From the NCBI GenBank assembly GCA_964466315.1, contig CAYXNS010000001.1, forward strand, positions 76,093 to 140,092: a stretch of DNA of 64,000 bases. Reading direction: 5' to 3'. The notes beneath the pieces were generated by a model, which ran no database searches, had not been told where the DNA came from, and was given only the letters and a program-made list of their open reading frames with translations. Shown here one piece after another: positions 25,836-34,858 of the stretch. The stretch comes from SMWC01 sp964466315. Its GTDB lineage: Bacteria > Pseudomonadota > Gammaproteobacteria > Steroidobacterales > Rariloculaceae. Position 1 is the first letter of the stretch; every line of letters begins with the position of its first letter. A program made the position numbers and the translations under genes.

Positions 25836-26792
25836 ATGAAAGCTGCCTTCCTGGATTACGGGACTCTGGGCCCCGGAGTCGATACCGCGCCGCTCGATGA
25901 GCTCGTCGACGTCGAGTACTATGAGTTTTCGCCCCCGGACGACATACTGGTCCGCCTGCACGATGTGGGCATCGGCATCGTCAATAAGGCGCGAGTCGAC
26001 GCGGAAACGATGGCGGCGAATCCCAGCCTGAAACTCATCGTTCTGGCCGCGACCGGCAGCGACAATGTCGATCTCGAGGCCGCACGGGAACGCGGGGTCG
26101 CGGTGGTGAATATCCGCAACTACTGTACTCCGGCGGTCGTACAGCATGTCTTCGCATTGATATTGGCGCTGACACGCCAGCTCGAGGGCTACCAAACCGT
26201 GGTTGACGCCGGCGCCTGGCAGCGAAGCAACACGTTTGCGCTCTTCGATTTCCCGATCCGGGAACTCACAGGAAAGGTGCTCGGAATCGTCGGCTACGGA
26301 TCCCTAGGCCGTGGCGTTGCCGACGTGGGCTGGGCGTTCGGGATGGAAGTGTTGATCGCAGCGCGCCCCGGAGCGGAAGAGAACGCATCCCTGGAATCTC
26401 GTATCCCGCTCGACACACTCCTCGGGCAGGCAGATGTACTCAGCCTGCACTGCCCGTTGACGGCGACTAACCGCCATATGATCGGCGCTCGCGAACTGGC
26501 GGCAATGAAGTCCGATGCACTGTTGATCAATACCGCGCGCGGCGCTCTCGTGGACAGCGCGGCACTGGTCGAAGCATTACGGCAGGGCGAAATCGGAGGT
26601 GCGGGAATCGATGTGCTGGCGAAGGAGCCACCCACGGACGACGAGCCGCTGCTGACTGCCGGCATTCCGAATCTGATCCTGACGCCGCATATCGCCTGGA
26701 CCGCAACGGAGTCGAGGCAACGAACGCTCGATCAGGTGGCCGAGAACGTAAAGGACTATCTTGCCGGTGGAGAGCTACGGCGCCTGGTCTGA
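25836..26792 (+). CDS. D-2-hydroxyacid dehydrogenase (glycerate/hydroxypyruvate type)
   Basis: NAD(P)-dependent oxidoreductase of the D-isomer-specific family. About 318 residues from ATG 25836 (a GTG four codons upstream is possible). The Rossmann loop is GIVGYGSLGRGVAD, and the catalytic triad appears as Arg in INTARGALVD, Glu in LAKEPP and His in LTPHIAW. ATGSDNVDLEAARERGVAVVN is the substrate-side motif. The sequence looks nearest to glycerate dehydrogenase/hydroxypyruvate reductase (HprA), but the exact substrate cannot be set from sequence. It is convergent with ybbA. Confidence 0.85.
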   Translation: MKAAFLDYGTLGPGVDTAPLDELVDVEYYEFSPPDDILVRLHDVGIGIVNKARVDAETMAANPSLKLIVLAATGSDNVDLEAARERGVAVVNIRNYCTPAVVQHVFALILALTRQLEGYQTVVDAGAWQRSNTFALFDFPIRELTGKVLGIVGYGSLGRGVADVGWAFGMEVLIAARPGAEENASLESRIPLDTLLGQADVLSLHCPLTATNRHMIGARELAAMKSDALLINTARGALVDSAALVEALRQGEIGGAGIDVLAKEPPTDDEPLLTAGIPNLILTPHIAWTATESRQRTLDQVAENVKDYLAGGELRRLV

Positions 26793-26794
26793 CG

Positions 26795-27490
26795 TCAGCT
26801 CGGCGGATGCTCGGGGCCGACGAGACGGCCCGCCGCGAGTTCGAATATGCGGTTGCAGCGGTCTGCCGCAACGATATCGTGGGTAACGAGCACCAGAGTC
26901 GTCTCGGCGGCGGCGTTGAGCTCGAATAAGAGACTCATGACGCGCGCACCCGTCTTGTTGTCGAGATTCCCGGTCGGCTCGTCCGCGAATAGCAGCGCGG
27001 GTTCCGTAACGAAAGCTCGTGCAATTGCGACGCGCTGTTTCTCTCCGCCCGAGAGTTGTCGCGGATAGTGGTGCAGGCGGCTCTCGAGGCCGACCTGGGT
27101 CAGAGCCTTACGGGCGCGTTCCGCTTCGTGATCCACTCCGCTGAGTTCGAGCGGCAGCAACACATTCTCGAGCGCCGTGAGCGACGGCAGCAGATGAAAT
27201 GACTGAAAGATGAATCCGACCTGGCGATTCCGGAGTCTTGCTCGGCCGTCCTCGTCCAGCGCGGTAAGCTCCTCATCGCCGAGCCAGACCTGCCCGCTGG
27301 TGGGCTCGTCCAGGCCTGCGAGAAGCGCCAATAGCGTCGATTTCCCGGCACCTGAGGGCCCAACAACTGCCGCGGTCTCGCCTCGCTTTACGCTGAGGCT
27401 GACATCGTTCAGGATGGTCAGCTCCCCTTCGGGGCTGGTAACCTTTTTGGTTAGTGCCCGGGCAGTTAGTAAGGACTTTGCATCAATCAT
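26795..27490 (-). CDS. ybbA: ABC transporter ATP-binding protein YbbA (LolD-like)
   Basis: A 231-residue MacB/LolD-type ATPase: Walker A GPSGAGKST, Q-loop FIFQSFHLLPSLTALENVLLP, signature LSGGEKQR, Walker B LLFADEPTGNLD, switch VTHD. In E. coli its partner is the large permease YbbP in the next gene; here the next gene downstream is a convergent dehydrogenase, so the permease is missing from this locus. The ATG at 27488-27490 overlaps the tesA ATG on the other strand. A frame open further upstream (to 27595) lies within tesA and is not used. The divergent pairing with tesA is conserved in gammaproteobacteria. Confidence 0.88.
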   Translation of the reverse strand: MIDAKSLLTARALTKKVTSPEGELTILNDVSLSVKRGETAAVVGPSGAGKSTLLALLAGLDEPTSGQVWLGDEELTALDEDGRARLRNRQVGFIFQSFHLLPSLTALENVLLPLELSGVDHEAERARKALTQVGLESRLHHYPRQLSGGEKQRVAIARAFVTEPALLFADEPTGNLDNKTGARVMSLLFELNAAAETTLVLVTHDIVAADRCNRIFELAAGRLVGPEHPPS

Positions 27491-28130
27491 GTTCGTCAAA
27501 GGCGTAAATCGAGTCCACTCGGTCGCCGGAGTGTTGACAGCGGCGCTCATTGCGTTCGTCGGGGCCACGTCCGTCAGGTCTGCCGAACAGACCATCGTCG
27601 TTGTCGGCGATTCCCTGAGCAGCGGCTACGGAATGCGTATCGAGCAGTCCTGGGTGTCCAAGCTGGAAGATCGCCTCAAGATCGAAGGTTACGGATATGA
27701 AGTAGTCAATTCCAGTATCTCGGGAGACACGACTTCCGGCGGGCTGGCCAGGTTGCCGAGGATTCTCGAACTGCATCAACCCGTGATCGTGATCATCGAA
27801 CTCGGTGGCAACGACGGGTTGCGCGGACAACCCGTGAGTAATCTGCGTGCCAATCTCGCTGCGATGATCGTGATGACACAGGATTCCGGCGCTACGCCCA
27901 TGTTGACCGGTATTCGGATTCCGCCGAATTATGGTCCGGGGTATACGGCGGCTCTGGCCAACATCTATTCGGAACTCGCAGCCGAGTTCGGGCTCCCGCT
28001 CGTACAGTTTCTGATGGACGACGTCGCGCTCAACGGCGAACTCATGCAGGCGGACGGCGTCCATCCCAACGCGCGGGGTAACGACGTCATGCTCGAGAAC
28101 GTGTGGGCTGTGCTCGAGGGTTTGCTCTGA
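27489..28130 (+). CDS. tesA: Periplasmic SGNH esterase TesA (acyl-CoA thioesterase I / lysophospholipase L1)
   Basis: Secreted GDSL hydrolase that acts on acyl esters and thioesters. The 213-residue precursor has a signal peptide (residues 1-32, with VLTAALIAFVGATSVRSA before the cut), then block I GDSLSSGYG with the catalytic serine, the block III GGNDGLRG asparagine, and the late DGVHPN Asp-His pair. ATG 27489 shares two bases with the ybbA ATG, so its ribosome site lies within ybbA; AAGGA at 27471-27475 is rather far. fadD follows 22 bases on, which makes a small lipid-turnover unit. Confidence 0.92.
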   Translation: MFVKGVNRVHSVAGVLTAALIAFVGATSVRSAEQTIVVVGDSLSSGYGMRIEQSWVSKLEDRLKIEGYGYEVVNSSISGDTTSGGLARLPRILELHQPVIVIIELGGNDGLRGQPVSNLRANLAAMIVMTQDSGATPMLTGIRIPPNYGPGYTAALANIYSELAAEFGLPLVQFLMDDVALNGELMQADGVHPNARGNDVMLENVWAVLEGLL

Positions 28131-28152
28131 GTCTTGCCGATAGCATCGCCTG

Positions 28153-29814
28153 ATGGACAGGCCCTGGTTAGACGCCTATCCGCCTGGCGTGCCTTACGAG
28201 ATCGATCCGGATCAACACGACTCCCTCGCAGCGCTGTTGGAGGCGAGTTTCTCGCGCTACGCGGATTCGCCGGCTTTCTCGAATCTCGGGACCGAGATGA
28301 GCTTTGCAACCGTCGAGAAGCTGAGCCGCGACTTTGCGGCCTACCTGCAGTCCGTCTCCTCGTTGCAGCCTGGCGATCGGGTCGCCGTGATGATGCCGAA
28401 CGTGCTGCAGTACCCGGTTGTCGTTTTCGGTATCCTTCGAGCCGGACTCGTCGCCGTCAATGTCAATCCGCTCTATACCGCTAGAGAACTGGAGCACCAA
28501 CTTACGGACAGCGGTGCCAAAGCGATCCTCGTAATGGAAAACTTCGCGGCGACCGTAGCGGAGGTGGTCGAAGGAACGGACGTCGATCACGTCATCATCA
28601 CGCGGCTTGGCGACCATCTGCCCCCGGTGAAACGCGCGCTAACGCATCTCATCGTGAAATATGTGAAGCGCCTCGTGCCGAAATGGCGGATCGAAGCTGC
28701 CGTCAACTACATCGAGGCCCTCGCTCACGGAAGTCGTCGAGACTACGAGGCGGTCGCCATCGGGCCTGATGACGTTGCGTTTCTACAGTACACGGGCGGG
28801 ACGACGGGCGTCGCGAAGGGAGCCGTGCTGACTCATAGAAACTTAGTCAGTAACGTACTGCAGGCCGCCGCCTGGTCGCGGCCGGTCATCAAAGGGCCTG
28901 GAAACCTCGTCGTTGCGCCCTTGCCCCTCTATCACATCTTCTCACTGACGGCGAATCTATTGTGTTTTGTCGAACTCGGTACCCACAATCTGCTAATCAC
29001 GAATCCGAGGGACGTGCCCGGGTTCGTGAAGGAGCTGAAGAAGGTGTCGTTCTCGTTCATGACGGGAGTCAATACGCTGTTTGTCGCTTTGCTGCAGCAG
29101 CCGGAGTTCGCCGACGTCGACTTCAGTGCGCTCAAGGCTTGCCTGGGTGGCGGTATGGCGGTGCAGCGCGCTGTATCGGATGACTGGCAGACACTGACGG
29201 GTATGCCGATTATTCAGGGCTACGGACTGACGGAAGCGTCTCCCGTCATCAGCGCCAATCCGCTCACGGATTCCGAGTTCAACGGCTCCGTTGGGCTGCC
29301 GGTACCGTCCACGGATGTCGCGATCTTCGATGATAACGGCGAGATCCTGCCCGTAGGCGAGGTCGGTGAGATCTGTGCTCGCGGTCCACAGATCATGCGG
29401 GGTTACTGGAACCGGCCCGAAGCGACGGCCAAGATTATTTTCGGTGACGGTTGGCTGCGAACAGGCGACGCCGGCCGGATGGACGAGCAAGGCTTTATCT
29501 ATATCGAGGACCGGCTCAAGGACCTGATTATCGTGTCCGGCTTCAACGTCTATCCGAGCGAGATCGAGGATGTCGTCGTTAGCCATCCAGGCATAGTCGA
29601 AGCCACGGTAATCGGTATGCCGGACCAAGGATCGGGAGAGGCCGTCAAGCTCTTCGCCGTCAAAAAGGACGCTTCGTTAACGCGGCAGGCACTCATTGAG
29701 TTCTGTCGTGAGCGATTGACCGCCTACAAGATACCAAGTCAGGTTGAGTTTCGCGATGACCTGCCGAAGTCGAACATCGGTAAGGTCCTGAAACGAGAAC
29801 TCCGTGACGAGTAA
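28153..29814 (+). CDS. fadD: Long-chain fatty acid-CoA ligase
   Basis: Activates fatty acids with ATP and CoA at the inner membrane. The 553-residue ANL-superfamily enzyme shows the P-loop LQYTGGTTGVAKGAVLTHRN, the adenine motif GYGLTEASPV, the hinge region WLRTGDAG and DRLKDLIIVSGFNVYPSEIE, and the C-terminal catalytic lysine in LPKSNIGKVLKRELR. It sits directly after tesA and may form one transcript with it, ending at the inverted repeat 29818-29912. Confidence 0.95.
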   Translation: MDRPWLDAYPPGVPYEIDPDQHDSLAALLEASFSRYADSPAFSNLGTEMSFATVEKLSRDFAAYLQSVSSLQPGDRVAVMMPNVLQYPVVVFGILRAGLVAVNVNPLYTARELEHQLTDSGAKAILVMENFAATVAEVVEGTDVDHVIITRLGDHLPPVKRALTHLIVKYVKRLVPKWRIEAAVNYIEALAHGSRRDYEAVAIGPDDVAFLQYTGGTTGVAKGAVLTHRNLVSNVLQAAAWSRPVIKGPGNLVVAPLPLYHIFSLTANLLCFVELGTHNLLITNPRDVPGFVKELKKVSFSFMTGVNTLFVALLQQPEFADVDFSALKACLGGGMAVQRAVSDDWQTLTGMPIIQGYGLTEASPVISANPLTDSEFNGSVGLPVPSTDVAIFDDNGEILPVGEVGEICARGPQIMRGYWNRPEATAKIIFGDGWLRTGDAGRMDEQGFIYIEDRLKDLIIVSGFNVYPSEIEDVVVSHPGIVEATVIGMPDQGSGEAVKLFAVKKDASLTRQALIEFCRERLTAYKIPSQVEFRDDLPKSNIGKVLKRELRDE

Positions 29815-29817
29815 CCG

Positions 29818-29912
29818 AACAATGGACAAAAAAAGTAGAAAACGGACCGGGTTCCTTTAGCTAAGGCCCTTTATATCTAAGGGTACCCGGTACAGTTTTT
29901 TGCACCATTGTT
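29818..29912. terminator. Bidirectional terminator within a large imperfect inverted repeat
   Basis: Between convergent fadD and the DUF445 gene. Inner stem: ACCGGGTTCCTTTAG (29846-29860) against CTAAGGGTACCCGGT (29877-29891), 13 pairs plus one G-U. It is followed on the plus strand by six T (29896-29901) and on the minus strand by a seven-T run (29828-29834 as A). The symmetry extends outward: AACAATGG at 29818-29825 is matched by CCATTGTT at 29905-29912. It would stop transcription from both sides. Confidence 0.8.
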
Positions 29913-31158
29913 ATAGCGGCATGACGCCCCATACAAGATAGATTAGGACGCCGACAAGGCCGCCGACCAGCGTTCCGTTGATGCGAATGAACTGCAGATC
30001 GCGGCCGATATACAGCTCGATGCGTTCGGCGGTAGCCGTCGTGTCCCACTGCTCGATCGTATCCGACACGATTTCGCTCAACGGTTGCCGGTAGGTTTCG
30101 ACGAGATAGGTGATAAGCTCGCGAAGCCACCCGTTGAGGCGCTCGCTGATCACGGTGTCTTCCTGCAGGCTTACTCCGATAATACTGAGTTCACGCTCGA
30201 GGCCGACGCGAATCGGAGAGCCGGAGTCGTTCAGAGCGTCGCTGAGATAGCTTCTGATGCGCTCCCATAAATCGTCGAGATACTGCCGGACGGCCGGATG
30301 CCGCAGGAACTCGTCACGCAATATCTGGCCCCTCTCGATGGTAACGGGATCATCACGCAGTGCTTCCCGAAGATCCTTTAACCGCCGGTCGAAGTCGGCA
30401 CGGGCCGAATGGGTGGGATCATCTCCGATCTCATCGAGAATCCTCTGCAACTCGCCGACCAGTTGCTCGTAAATTTCCTCGTCGACGAATCTCGGCAACC
30501 ACCATGGACTACGATCCTTGATACGTGCGCGGATCCTTTCTTCGTTCGATCTGAGGTGGTTGCGGCCGACCTCCACGAGTTGATCGACGAGAGCCTGACC
30601 GTGATCGCCCGAGGTAAATACGTCCAAGATGACACCCAACCCGGCACTCACGGAGGCCTGCTCGAGCGCGCGGTGGAGGTTGTCTCGTAGCGACTGGCGC
30701 AACTCAGCGCTGTCGACGGCACCGATCAGCCAATCGAGCGCGTAGCCCAGGTCCCTGCTGACGAGGCGCGAATTGTCCTCGCGCGCAAGCCAGGCGCCAA
30801 GGCGGCCGGCAAGGTCCGCCCGAGATAACCGCGGCAGAACGGCATCCTTGACGAGGAAATGATCGCGAATGAAGCGGGCGAGCGCCTGGCCGATGTCGTT
30901 CTTGCGTGCGGGCACGATCGCCGTGTGCGGAATCGGCAACCCGAGTGGTCGTCGGAACAGAGCACTCACCGCGAACCAGTCCGCTAAAGCGCCGATCATT
31001 CCTGCCTCCGCGAACGCCGCGACGACTCCGAGCCAGGGATGGGCTCGCATAAGAAAGCTCGTCACGACGAACAGGACAGCCACACCTACGAGCAGGCCGG
31101 TCGCGAACCACTGCATGTGCCGAAGGCGCCGTTCCAGGGCGGCCTCCACGGTAGTCAT
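29911..31158 (-). CDS. DUF445 family membrane protein (YjiN-like)
   Basis: A 415-residue inner-membrane protein of family DUF445. It opens with a helix pair (FATGLLVGVAVLFVVTSFLM, VVAAFAEAGMIGALADWFAVSALF), has the family wording RRPLGLPIPHTAIVPARKNDIGQ and a long, mostly helical soluble middle, and ends with a C-terminal helix (FIRINGTLVGGLVGVLIYLVWG). No enzymatic motif is visible and the function is unknown. Its ATG overlaps the pyrF stop, so the two are probably co-transcribed. The C-terminus reaches into the inverted-repeat terminator. Confidence 0.88.
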   Translation of the reverse strand: MTTVEAALERRLRHMQWFATGLLVGVAVLFVVTSFLMRAHPWLGVVAAFAEAGMIGALADWFAVSALFRRPLGLPIPHTAIVPARKNDIGQALARFIRDHFLVKDAVLPRLSRADLAGRLGAWLAREDNSRLVSRDLGYALDWLIGAVDSAELRQSLRDNLHRALEQASVSAGLGVILDVFTSGDHGQALVDQLVEVGRNHLRSNEERIRARIKDRSPWWLPRFVDEEIYEQLVGELQRILDEIGDDPTHSARADFDRRLKDLREALRDDPVTIERGQILRDEFLRHPAVRQYLDDLWERIRSYLSDALNDSGSPIRVGLERELSIIGVSLQEDTVISERLNGWLRELITYLVETYRQPLSEIVSDTIEQWDTTATAERIELYIGRDLQFIRINGTLVGGLVGVLIYLVWGVMPL

Positions 31159-31913
31159 TGAACGGCGGCCGCGATTTCCGCTTGCATAGACTCGGCGGCC
31201 TCTCGTGGGCTAACCGCGTTACGTATCGGCCGGCCGACGACGATGTAGTCAGCGCCGTTTGCGAACGCCTGCGCGGGCGTGACGATACGTTTCTGATCGT
31301 CCGCGGAGTTTCCCTCCGCCGGACGAATTCCAGGGCTTACGATCAAGAGTTCGGCCCCGAGTGCTTCCCGAATTGCCGGGGCCTCGAGTCCCGACGCGAT
31401 TACGCCGTCGCAGCCGGCCGTGCGGGCCTGCTCTGCGCGCATGAGTACCAGGCTCTTGACGTCCATATCGATCCCCATCTGCGTCAAGTCGTCCTGATCG
31501 AGGCTGGTCAGCACCGTTACGGCCAGCAGGCGCAAGCTCGGCCCCTTCTCGGCAGCTGCCGCCTCCATAATGGCCCGATCGCCGTGGATGGTCAGAAAGG
31601 TTGCACCCCAACACTGTAACTGGCGCACCGCTGCGGAGACCGTCGCCGGGACATCGTAGAACTTCAGGTCCGTAAACACCTGTTTGTTCTGCTCGAGGAG
31701 CCAGGCCAGTAAATCGAAGTACTCGCCCGACATCGCGAGTTCGAGCCCGATCTTGTAAAACTCGACCGAGTCGCCGAGTTCCCCGACGAGAGTTCGGGCA
31801 CGTTCGGCATCGGGGACGTCCAGTGCGACGATGAGCCGCTGGCGCGCTGGAACGGGTGCAGTACTGCGAGTGGAAGCGGCTGACACGGCCCGCATTCTAT
31901 CAGAGCGGCTCAT
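31155..31913 (-). CDS. pyrF: Orotidine 5'-phosphate decarboxylase
   Basis: Last step of UMP synthesis. The TIM barrel shows LIVALDVPD, the catalytic Asp-Lys-x-x-Asp array in FTDLKFYDVPATV, TIHGDRAIME, TVLTSLDQDDL and the phosphate loop GADYIVVGRPI. The product is 252 residues from ATG 31913; an ATG at 31895 would trim six residues of a non-conserved tail. It lies between dgt and the DUF445 gene on one strand. Confidence 0.96.
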   Translation of the reverse strand: MSRSDRMRAVSAASTRSTAPVPARQRLIVALDVPDAERARTLVGELGDSVEFYKIGLELAMSGEYFDLLAWLLEQNKQVFTDLKFYDVPATVSAAVRQLQCWGATFLTIHGDRAIMEAAAAEKGPSLRLLAVTVLTSLDQDDLTQMGIDMDVKSLVLMRAEQARTAGCDGVIASGLEAPAIREALGAELLIVSPGIRPAEGNSADDQKRIVTPAQAFANGADYIVVGRPIRNAVSPREAAESMQAEIAAAVQ

Positions 31914-31936
31914 CGAACCGGCAGCCGCAGCGTGTG

Positions 31937-33070
31937 CTACAACGCTTCGTGCGCCTGGAGCGCGAAGCGGTCCGTCATCCCCGCGATATAGTCCGCCACG
32001 ACGCGGGCGCCGCCACCGGACCCATGGGTATCGTGGCCTTTTCGGGCACGATTCGCGTACTCGTCCGGCAGCCTCTCGTAGTTGGTCGTATAGACATCGA
32101 ACAGCTTCGACACGATGCCCTTTGCCTGTTCCGTCATCCGGCTGACGCGTGGATGACGATAGAGATGCTCCCGCAAGTATTGCTTCAAAGTGGTCATAGC
32201 CTCGGCACGAGGCTTGCTGAATCCGATCAGAGGTCGTGGTTGTAAGCGAATGGCTGCGAGATCTTCTGGCGCTGCCAACTCGATCCGCGCACAGCTCGTG
32301 TCGATCAGATCGGTTACGAATTCGCCGATCAGCCCACGAACGACCTCGTGAATCTCGCGGCGCTCGCCTATTCCCGGATGCTGGCTCTGCACGACCTCGA
32401 GTTGTTCGGCAATGATCGGTAGCTCGGCGAGTTCGGCGAGGTCGATCAGGCCAGAGCGGAGGCCGTCGTCGACATCGTGATTGTTGTATGCGATCTCGTC
32501 GGCGATATTCGCAAGCTGTGCTTCGAGTCCGGGCTGTTCGCGGCTCAGAAAACGCTCGCCTAGGTCACCCAATTGGCGGGCGTTGGCTGCCGAGCAATGC
32601 TTCAAGATTCCCTCGCGCGTCTCGAAGGTCAGATTCAGACCCGGAAAATCGGCGTGGCTGTTCTCGAGTCGATCGACGACGCGTAACGACTGAAGGTTGT
32701 GTTCGAAGCCGCCGAAGTTACGCATGCAGGCATTCAGCGCGTCCTGGCCGGCATGGCCGAAGGGCGTATGACCTAGATCGTGAGCGAGGCTTATCGCTTC
32801 GACGAGGTCTTCGTTGAGCCGAATCGCACGGGCGACCGTACGCGCGATCTGCGCTACCTCCAACGAATGAGTAAGCCGCGTACGGTAAAGGTCACCTTCG
32901 TGATTGACGAAAACCTGCGTCTTATAGACCAGCCGGCGGAATGCGGCGGAGTGAATGATGCGATCGCGATCGCGCTGAAACTCGGTACGGTACGCGGGAG
33001 GATCCTCCGGATAGCGGCGGCCTCTCGAATTCGATGCGGTGACCGCGTACGGAGCGAGGTCTACGGACAC
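31937..33070 (-). CDS. dgt: dGTP triphosphohydrolase-like HD protein
   Basis: Deoxynucleoside triphosphate triphosphohydrolase family, which removes triphosphate from dGTP and other dNTPs. The 377-residue protein has the HD metal-binding set: His in RTRLTHSLEVAQIAR, the HD pair in AISLAHDLGHTPFGHAG, and Asp in NIADEIAYNNHDVDDGL. It has the short-form length, so the non-enteric dGTPase type is more likely than E. coli Dgt (505 residues). In the aroK-aroB-dgt-pyrF run. Confidence 0.9.
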   Translation of the reverse strand: MSVDLAPYAVTASNSRGRRYPEDPPAYRTEFQRDRDRIIHSAAFRRLVYKTQVFVNHEGDLYRTRLTHSLEVAQIARTVARAIRLNEDLVEAISLAHDLGHTPFGHAGQDALNACMRNFGGFEHNLQSLRVVDRLENSHADFPGLNLTFETREGILKHCSAANARQLGDLGERFLSREQPGLEAQLANIADEIAYNNHDVDDGLRSGLIDLAELAELPIIAEQLEVVQSQHPGIGERREIHEVVRGLIGEFVTDLIDTSCARIELAAPEDLAAIRLQPRPLIGFSKPRAEAMTTLKQYLREHLYRHPRVSRMTEQAKGIVSKLFDVYTTNYERLPDEYANRARKGHDTHGSGGGARVVADYIAGMTDRFALQAHEAL

Positions 33071-33082
33071 GTCACACCCGAC

Positions 33083-34159
33083 TCAGGCGCACTGTGTCTC
33101 GATGACATCTCGCAGCACAGACTCTTCCGGCGACGGCGTGACCGCACCTTCCCCGATCTGCTTCAGCAGCACGAGTTTGAGCCCGTCCGCACGCGCCTTC
33201 TTGTCCATCCGCATGCACTCGAGCAGTGGATCAACGCCGACGTCCGCCACGCTGACCGGCAGTCCAGCTCGCGCAAGAAGTGCCTCGATACGATCGCAGT
33301 CAACCGCGGCTATCCAGCCGAGCTGAGCGGAGGTTCGCGCAGCGAGCACAATGCCTATGGATACGGCCTCGCCATGCAGGCGCTGACCATAACCGCCCAG
33401 AGTCTCGATCGCGTGGCCGAATGTATGGCCGAGATTCAGCAAGGCTCGCCTGCCGCGCTCGCGTTCGTCTTCTGCGACGATAGCGGCTTTGAGTTCGCAA
33501 TTTTTTCGTACGACGAAACTCAAAGCTTCGGCGTCAAGGGCGATGACGTCATCCATGCGCTCCTCCAGCCAGGTGAAGAAATCGCGATCGAGTATCAGGC
33601 TGTGCTTAATGACTTCGGCCATTCCCGCGGCGAACTCACGGGGAGGTAATGTTTTCAGCGTATCGGTATCCGCTACCACGCAGGTCGGTTGGTAGAACGC
33701 TCCGATCATGTTCTTGCCACTAGGGTGGTTGACAGAGGTCTTACCACCCACGGAGGAATCCACTTGGGCGAGTAGAGTCGTCGGCACCTGGACGTAGTCG
33801 ATGCCGCGCTGATAGCAAGAGGCGGCGAAGCCGCCTATATCGCCGACGACACCGCCACCCAGCGCCACGAGGCAGGCATCCCGGTGGAAGCCGTGTTGCA
33901 TGAGGGTATCGATGATCGTCGCGAATGTTGTAAGCGTCTTTTGCTCCTCGCCATCGGGCAGGATTAAAGCATGCTGTTCATCTGCCGCGATGGCGTTCTC
34001 GAGCGTAGCGAGATACAACGGCGCGACGATCTCATTCGTCACGATCAGGACTTGGCGTGCCGAAATGAGTTCCGCGAGCACGTTCGATGCGCCCAAAAGA
34101 CCTGAGCCGATCAAAATCGGGTAGCTGCGTTCTCCCAATGAAACCTGCAGGATATCCAT
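33083..34159 (-). CDS. aroB: 3-Dehydroquinate synthase
   Basis: Second step of the shikimate pathway; zinc- and NAD-dependent. The 358-residue protein has LPDGEEQKTL, the NAD loop ALGGGVVGDIGGFAAS, QVPTTLLAQVDSSVGGKTSVN, the zinc-ligand glutamate and histidines in GMAEVIKHSLI and LNLGHTFGHAIE, and HGEAVSIG. ATG 34159 gives MDILQVSLGERSYPI; a frame from 34174 would need a TTG start. It follows aroK by 48 bases, and aroKB after pilMNOPQ is a common gammaproteobacterial arrangement. Confidence 0.97.
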   Translation of the reverse strand: MDILQVSLGERSYPILIGSGLLGASNVLAELISARQVLIVTNEIVAPLYLATLENAIAADEQHALILPDGEEQKTLTTFATIIDTLMQHGFHRDACLVALGGGVVGDIGGFAASCYQRGIDYVQVPTTLLAQVDSSVGGKTSVNHPSGKNMIGAFYQPTCVVADTDTLKTLPPREFAAGMAEVIKHSLILDRDFFTWLEERMDDVIALDAEALSFVVRKNCELKAAIVAEDERERGRRALLNLGHTFGHAIETLGGYGQRLHGEAVSIGIVLAARTSAQLGWIAAVDCDRIEALLARAGLPVSVADVGVDPLLECMRMDKKARADGLKLVLLKQIGEGAVTPSPEESVLRDVIETQCA

Positions 34160-34207
34160 CTTGCTAGTCGCCAAGTTACGGGTGGAGGAAAGGTTCGCAG
34201 GGGCGCA

Positions 34208-34747
34208 TCAGTTTTTCAACGGGCCCAGCCCGCGTTCCTTGAAAATCTTCTGGATGCTCGAGACGACGGCTCTGACATGGCGTCCACCTGTCTCGACCGA
34301 GAACGATGCCAGGCTTTCGTACAGAGGCCCCCGAATGGCAGCGAGCCGCTCCAGCGTCTCCTGCGGGTCTCCCTCTGAGAGCAACGGCCGATTCTTCGCA
34401 TGTTGCGTTCGTTCGAGCTGCCGGTTGACGCTTGTCCGTAGATAGATGACGGTTCCAGTCTGTGCCAGATTGTGACGGTTCTCCTCGCCGATCACGGAGC
34501 CGCCGCCCGTAGCGAGCACGATCCGTTCGCGTCGAGTCAGGTTCGCGATACATTCCTGCTCGCGCTGACGAAAACTCGCCTCACCCTCCTTCTCGAAGAT
34601 ATAGGAGATGTCGACACCGGTGCTCTTCTCGATCTCGGCGTCACTATCGAAGAACTTCATGCCGAGTTCCGTCGCGAGTTGCTTTCCGACCGCGGTCTTG
34701 CCGGAGCCCATTGGGCCGATCAGGTAGATGTTGGTGTGGGCGGTCAC
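34208..34747 (-). CDS. aroK: Shikimate kinase
   Basis: Phosphorylates shikimate at O3. The 179-residue NMP-kinase-like protein has the P-loop GPMGSGKTAVGKQLA, the shikimate-binding DSDAEIEKSTG and SFRQREQE arginine, and LATGGGSV. It starts with GTG at 34747. A rho-independent terminator at 34813-34836 lies between it and the upstream adhesin-like gene, so aroK probably has its own promoter in the roughly 65 bases left, or depends on read-through. Confidence 0.96.
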   Translation of the reverse strand: MTAHTNIYLIGPMGSGKTAVGKQLATELGMKFFDSDAEIEKSTGVDISYIFEKEGEASFRQREQECIANLTRRERIVLATGGGSVIGEENRHNLAQTGTVIYLRTSVNRQLERTQHAKNRPLLSEGDPQETLERLAAIRGPLYESLASFSVETGGRHVRAVVSSIQKIFKERGLGPLKN

Positions 34748-34812
34748 TGTACGTGAAGTCTAACAGCCTGCTCGCGCCCACAGCCGCTAGTTGGCCGTTT
34801 ACCCAAAATGAA

Positions 34813-34836
34813 AAGGCCAGCGCAACGGCTGGCCTT
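34813..34836 (-). terminator. Rho-independent terminator after the Ig-domain gene
   Basis: AAGGCCAGC / GCTGGCCTT, a perfect nine-pair stem (34828-34836 with 34813-34821) with a six-base loop, continued on the minus strand by TTCATTTT. It closes the pilMNOPQ/Ig-domain transcription unit 23 bases after the last stop codon. Confidence 0.88.
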
Positions 34837-34858
34837 CTCTATATCAATCGGAAGCGGG

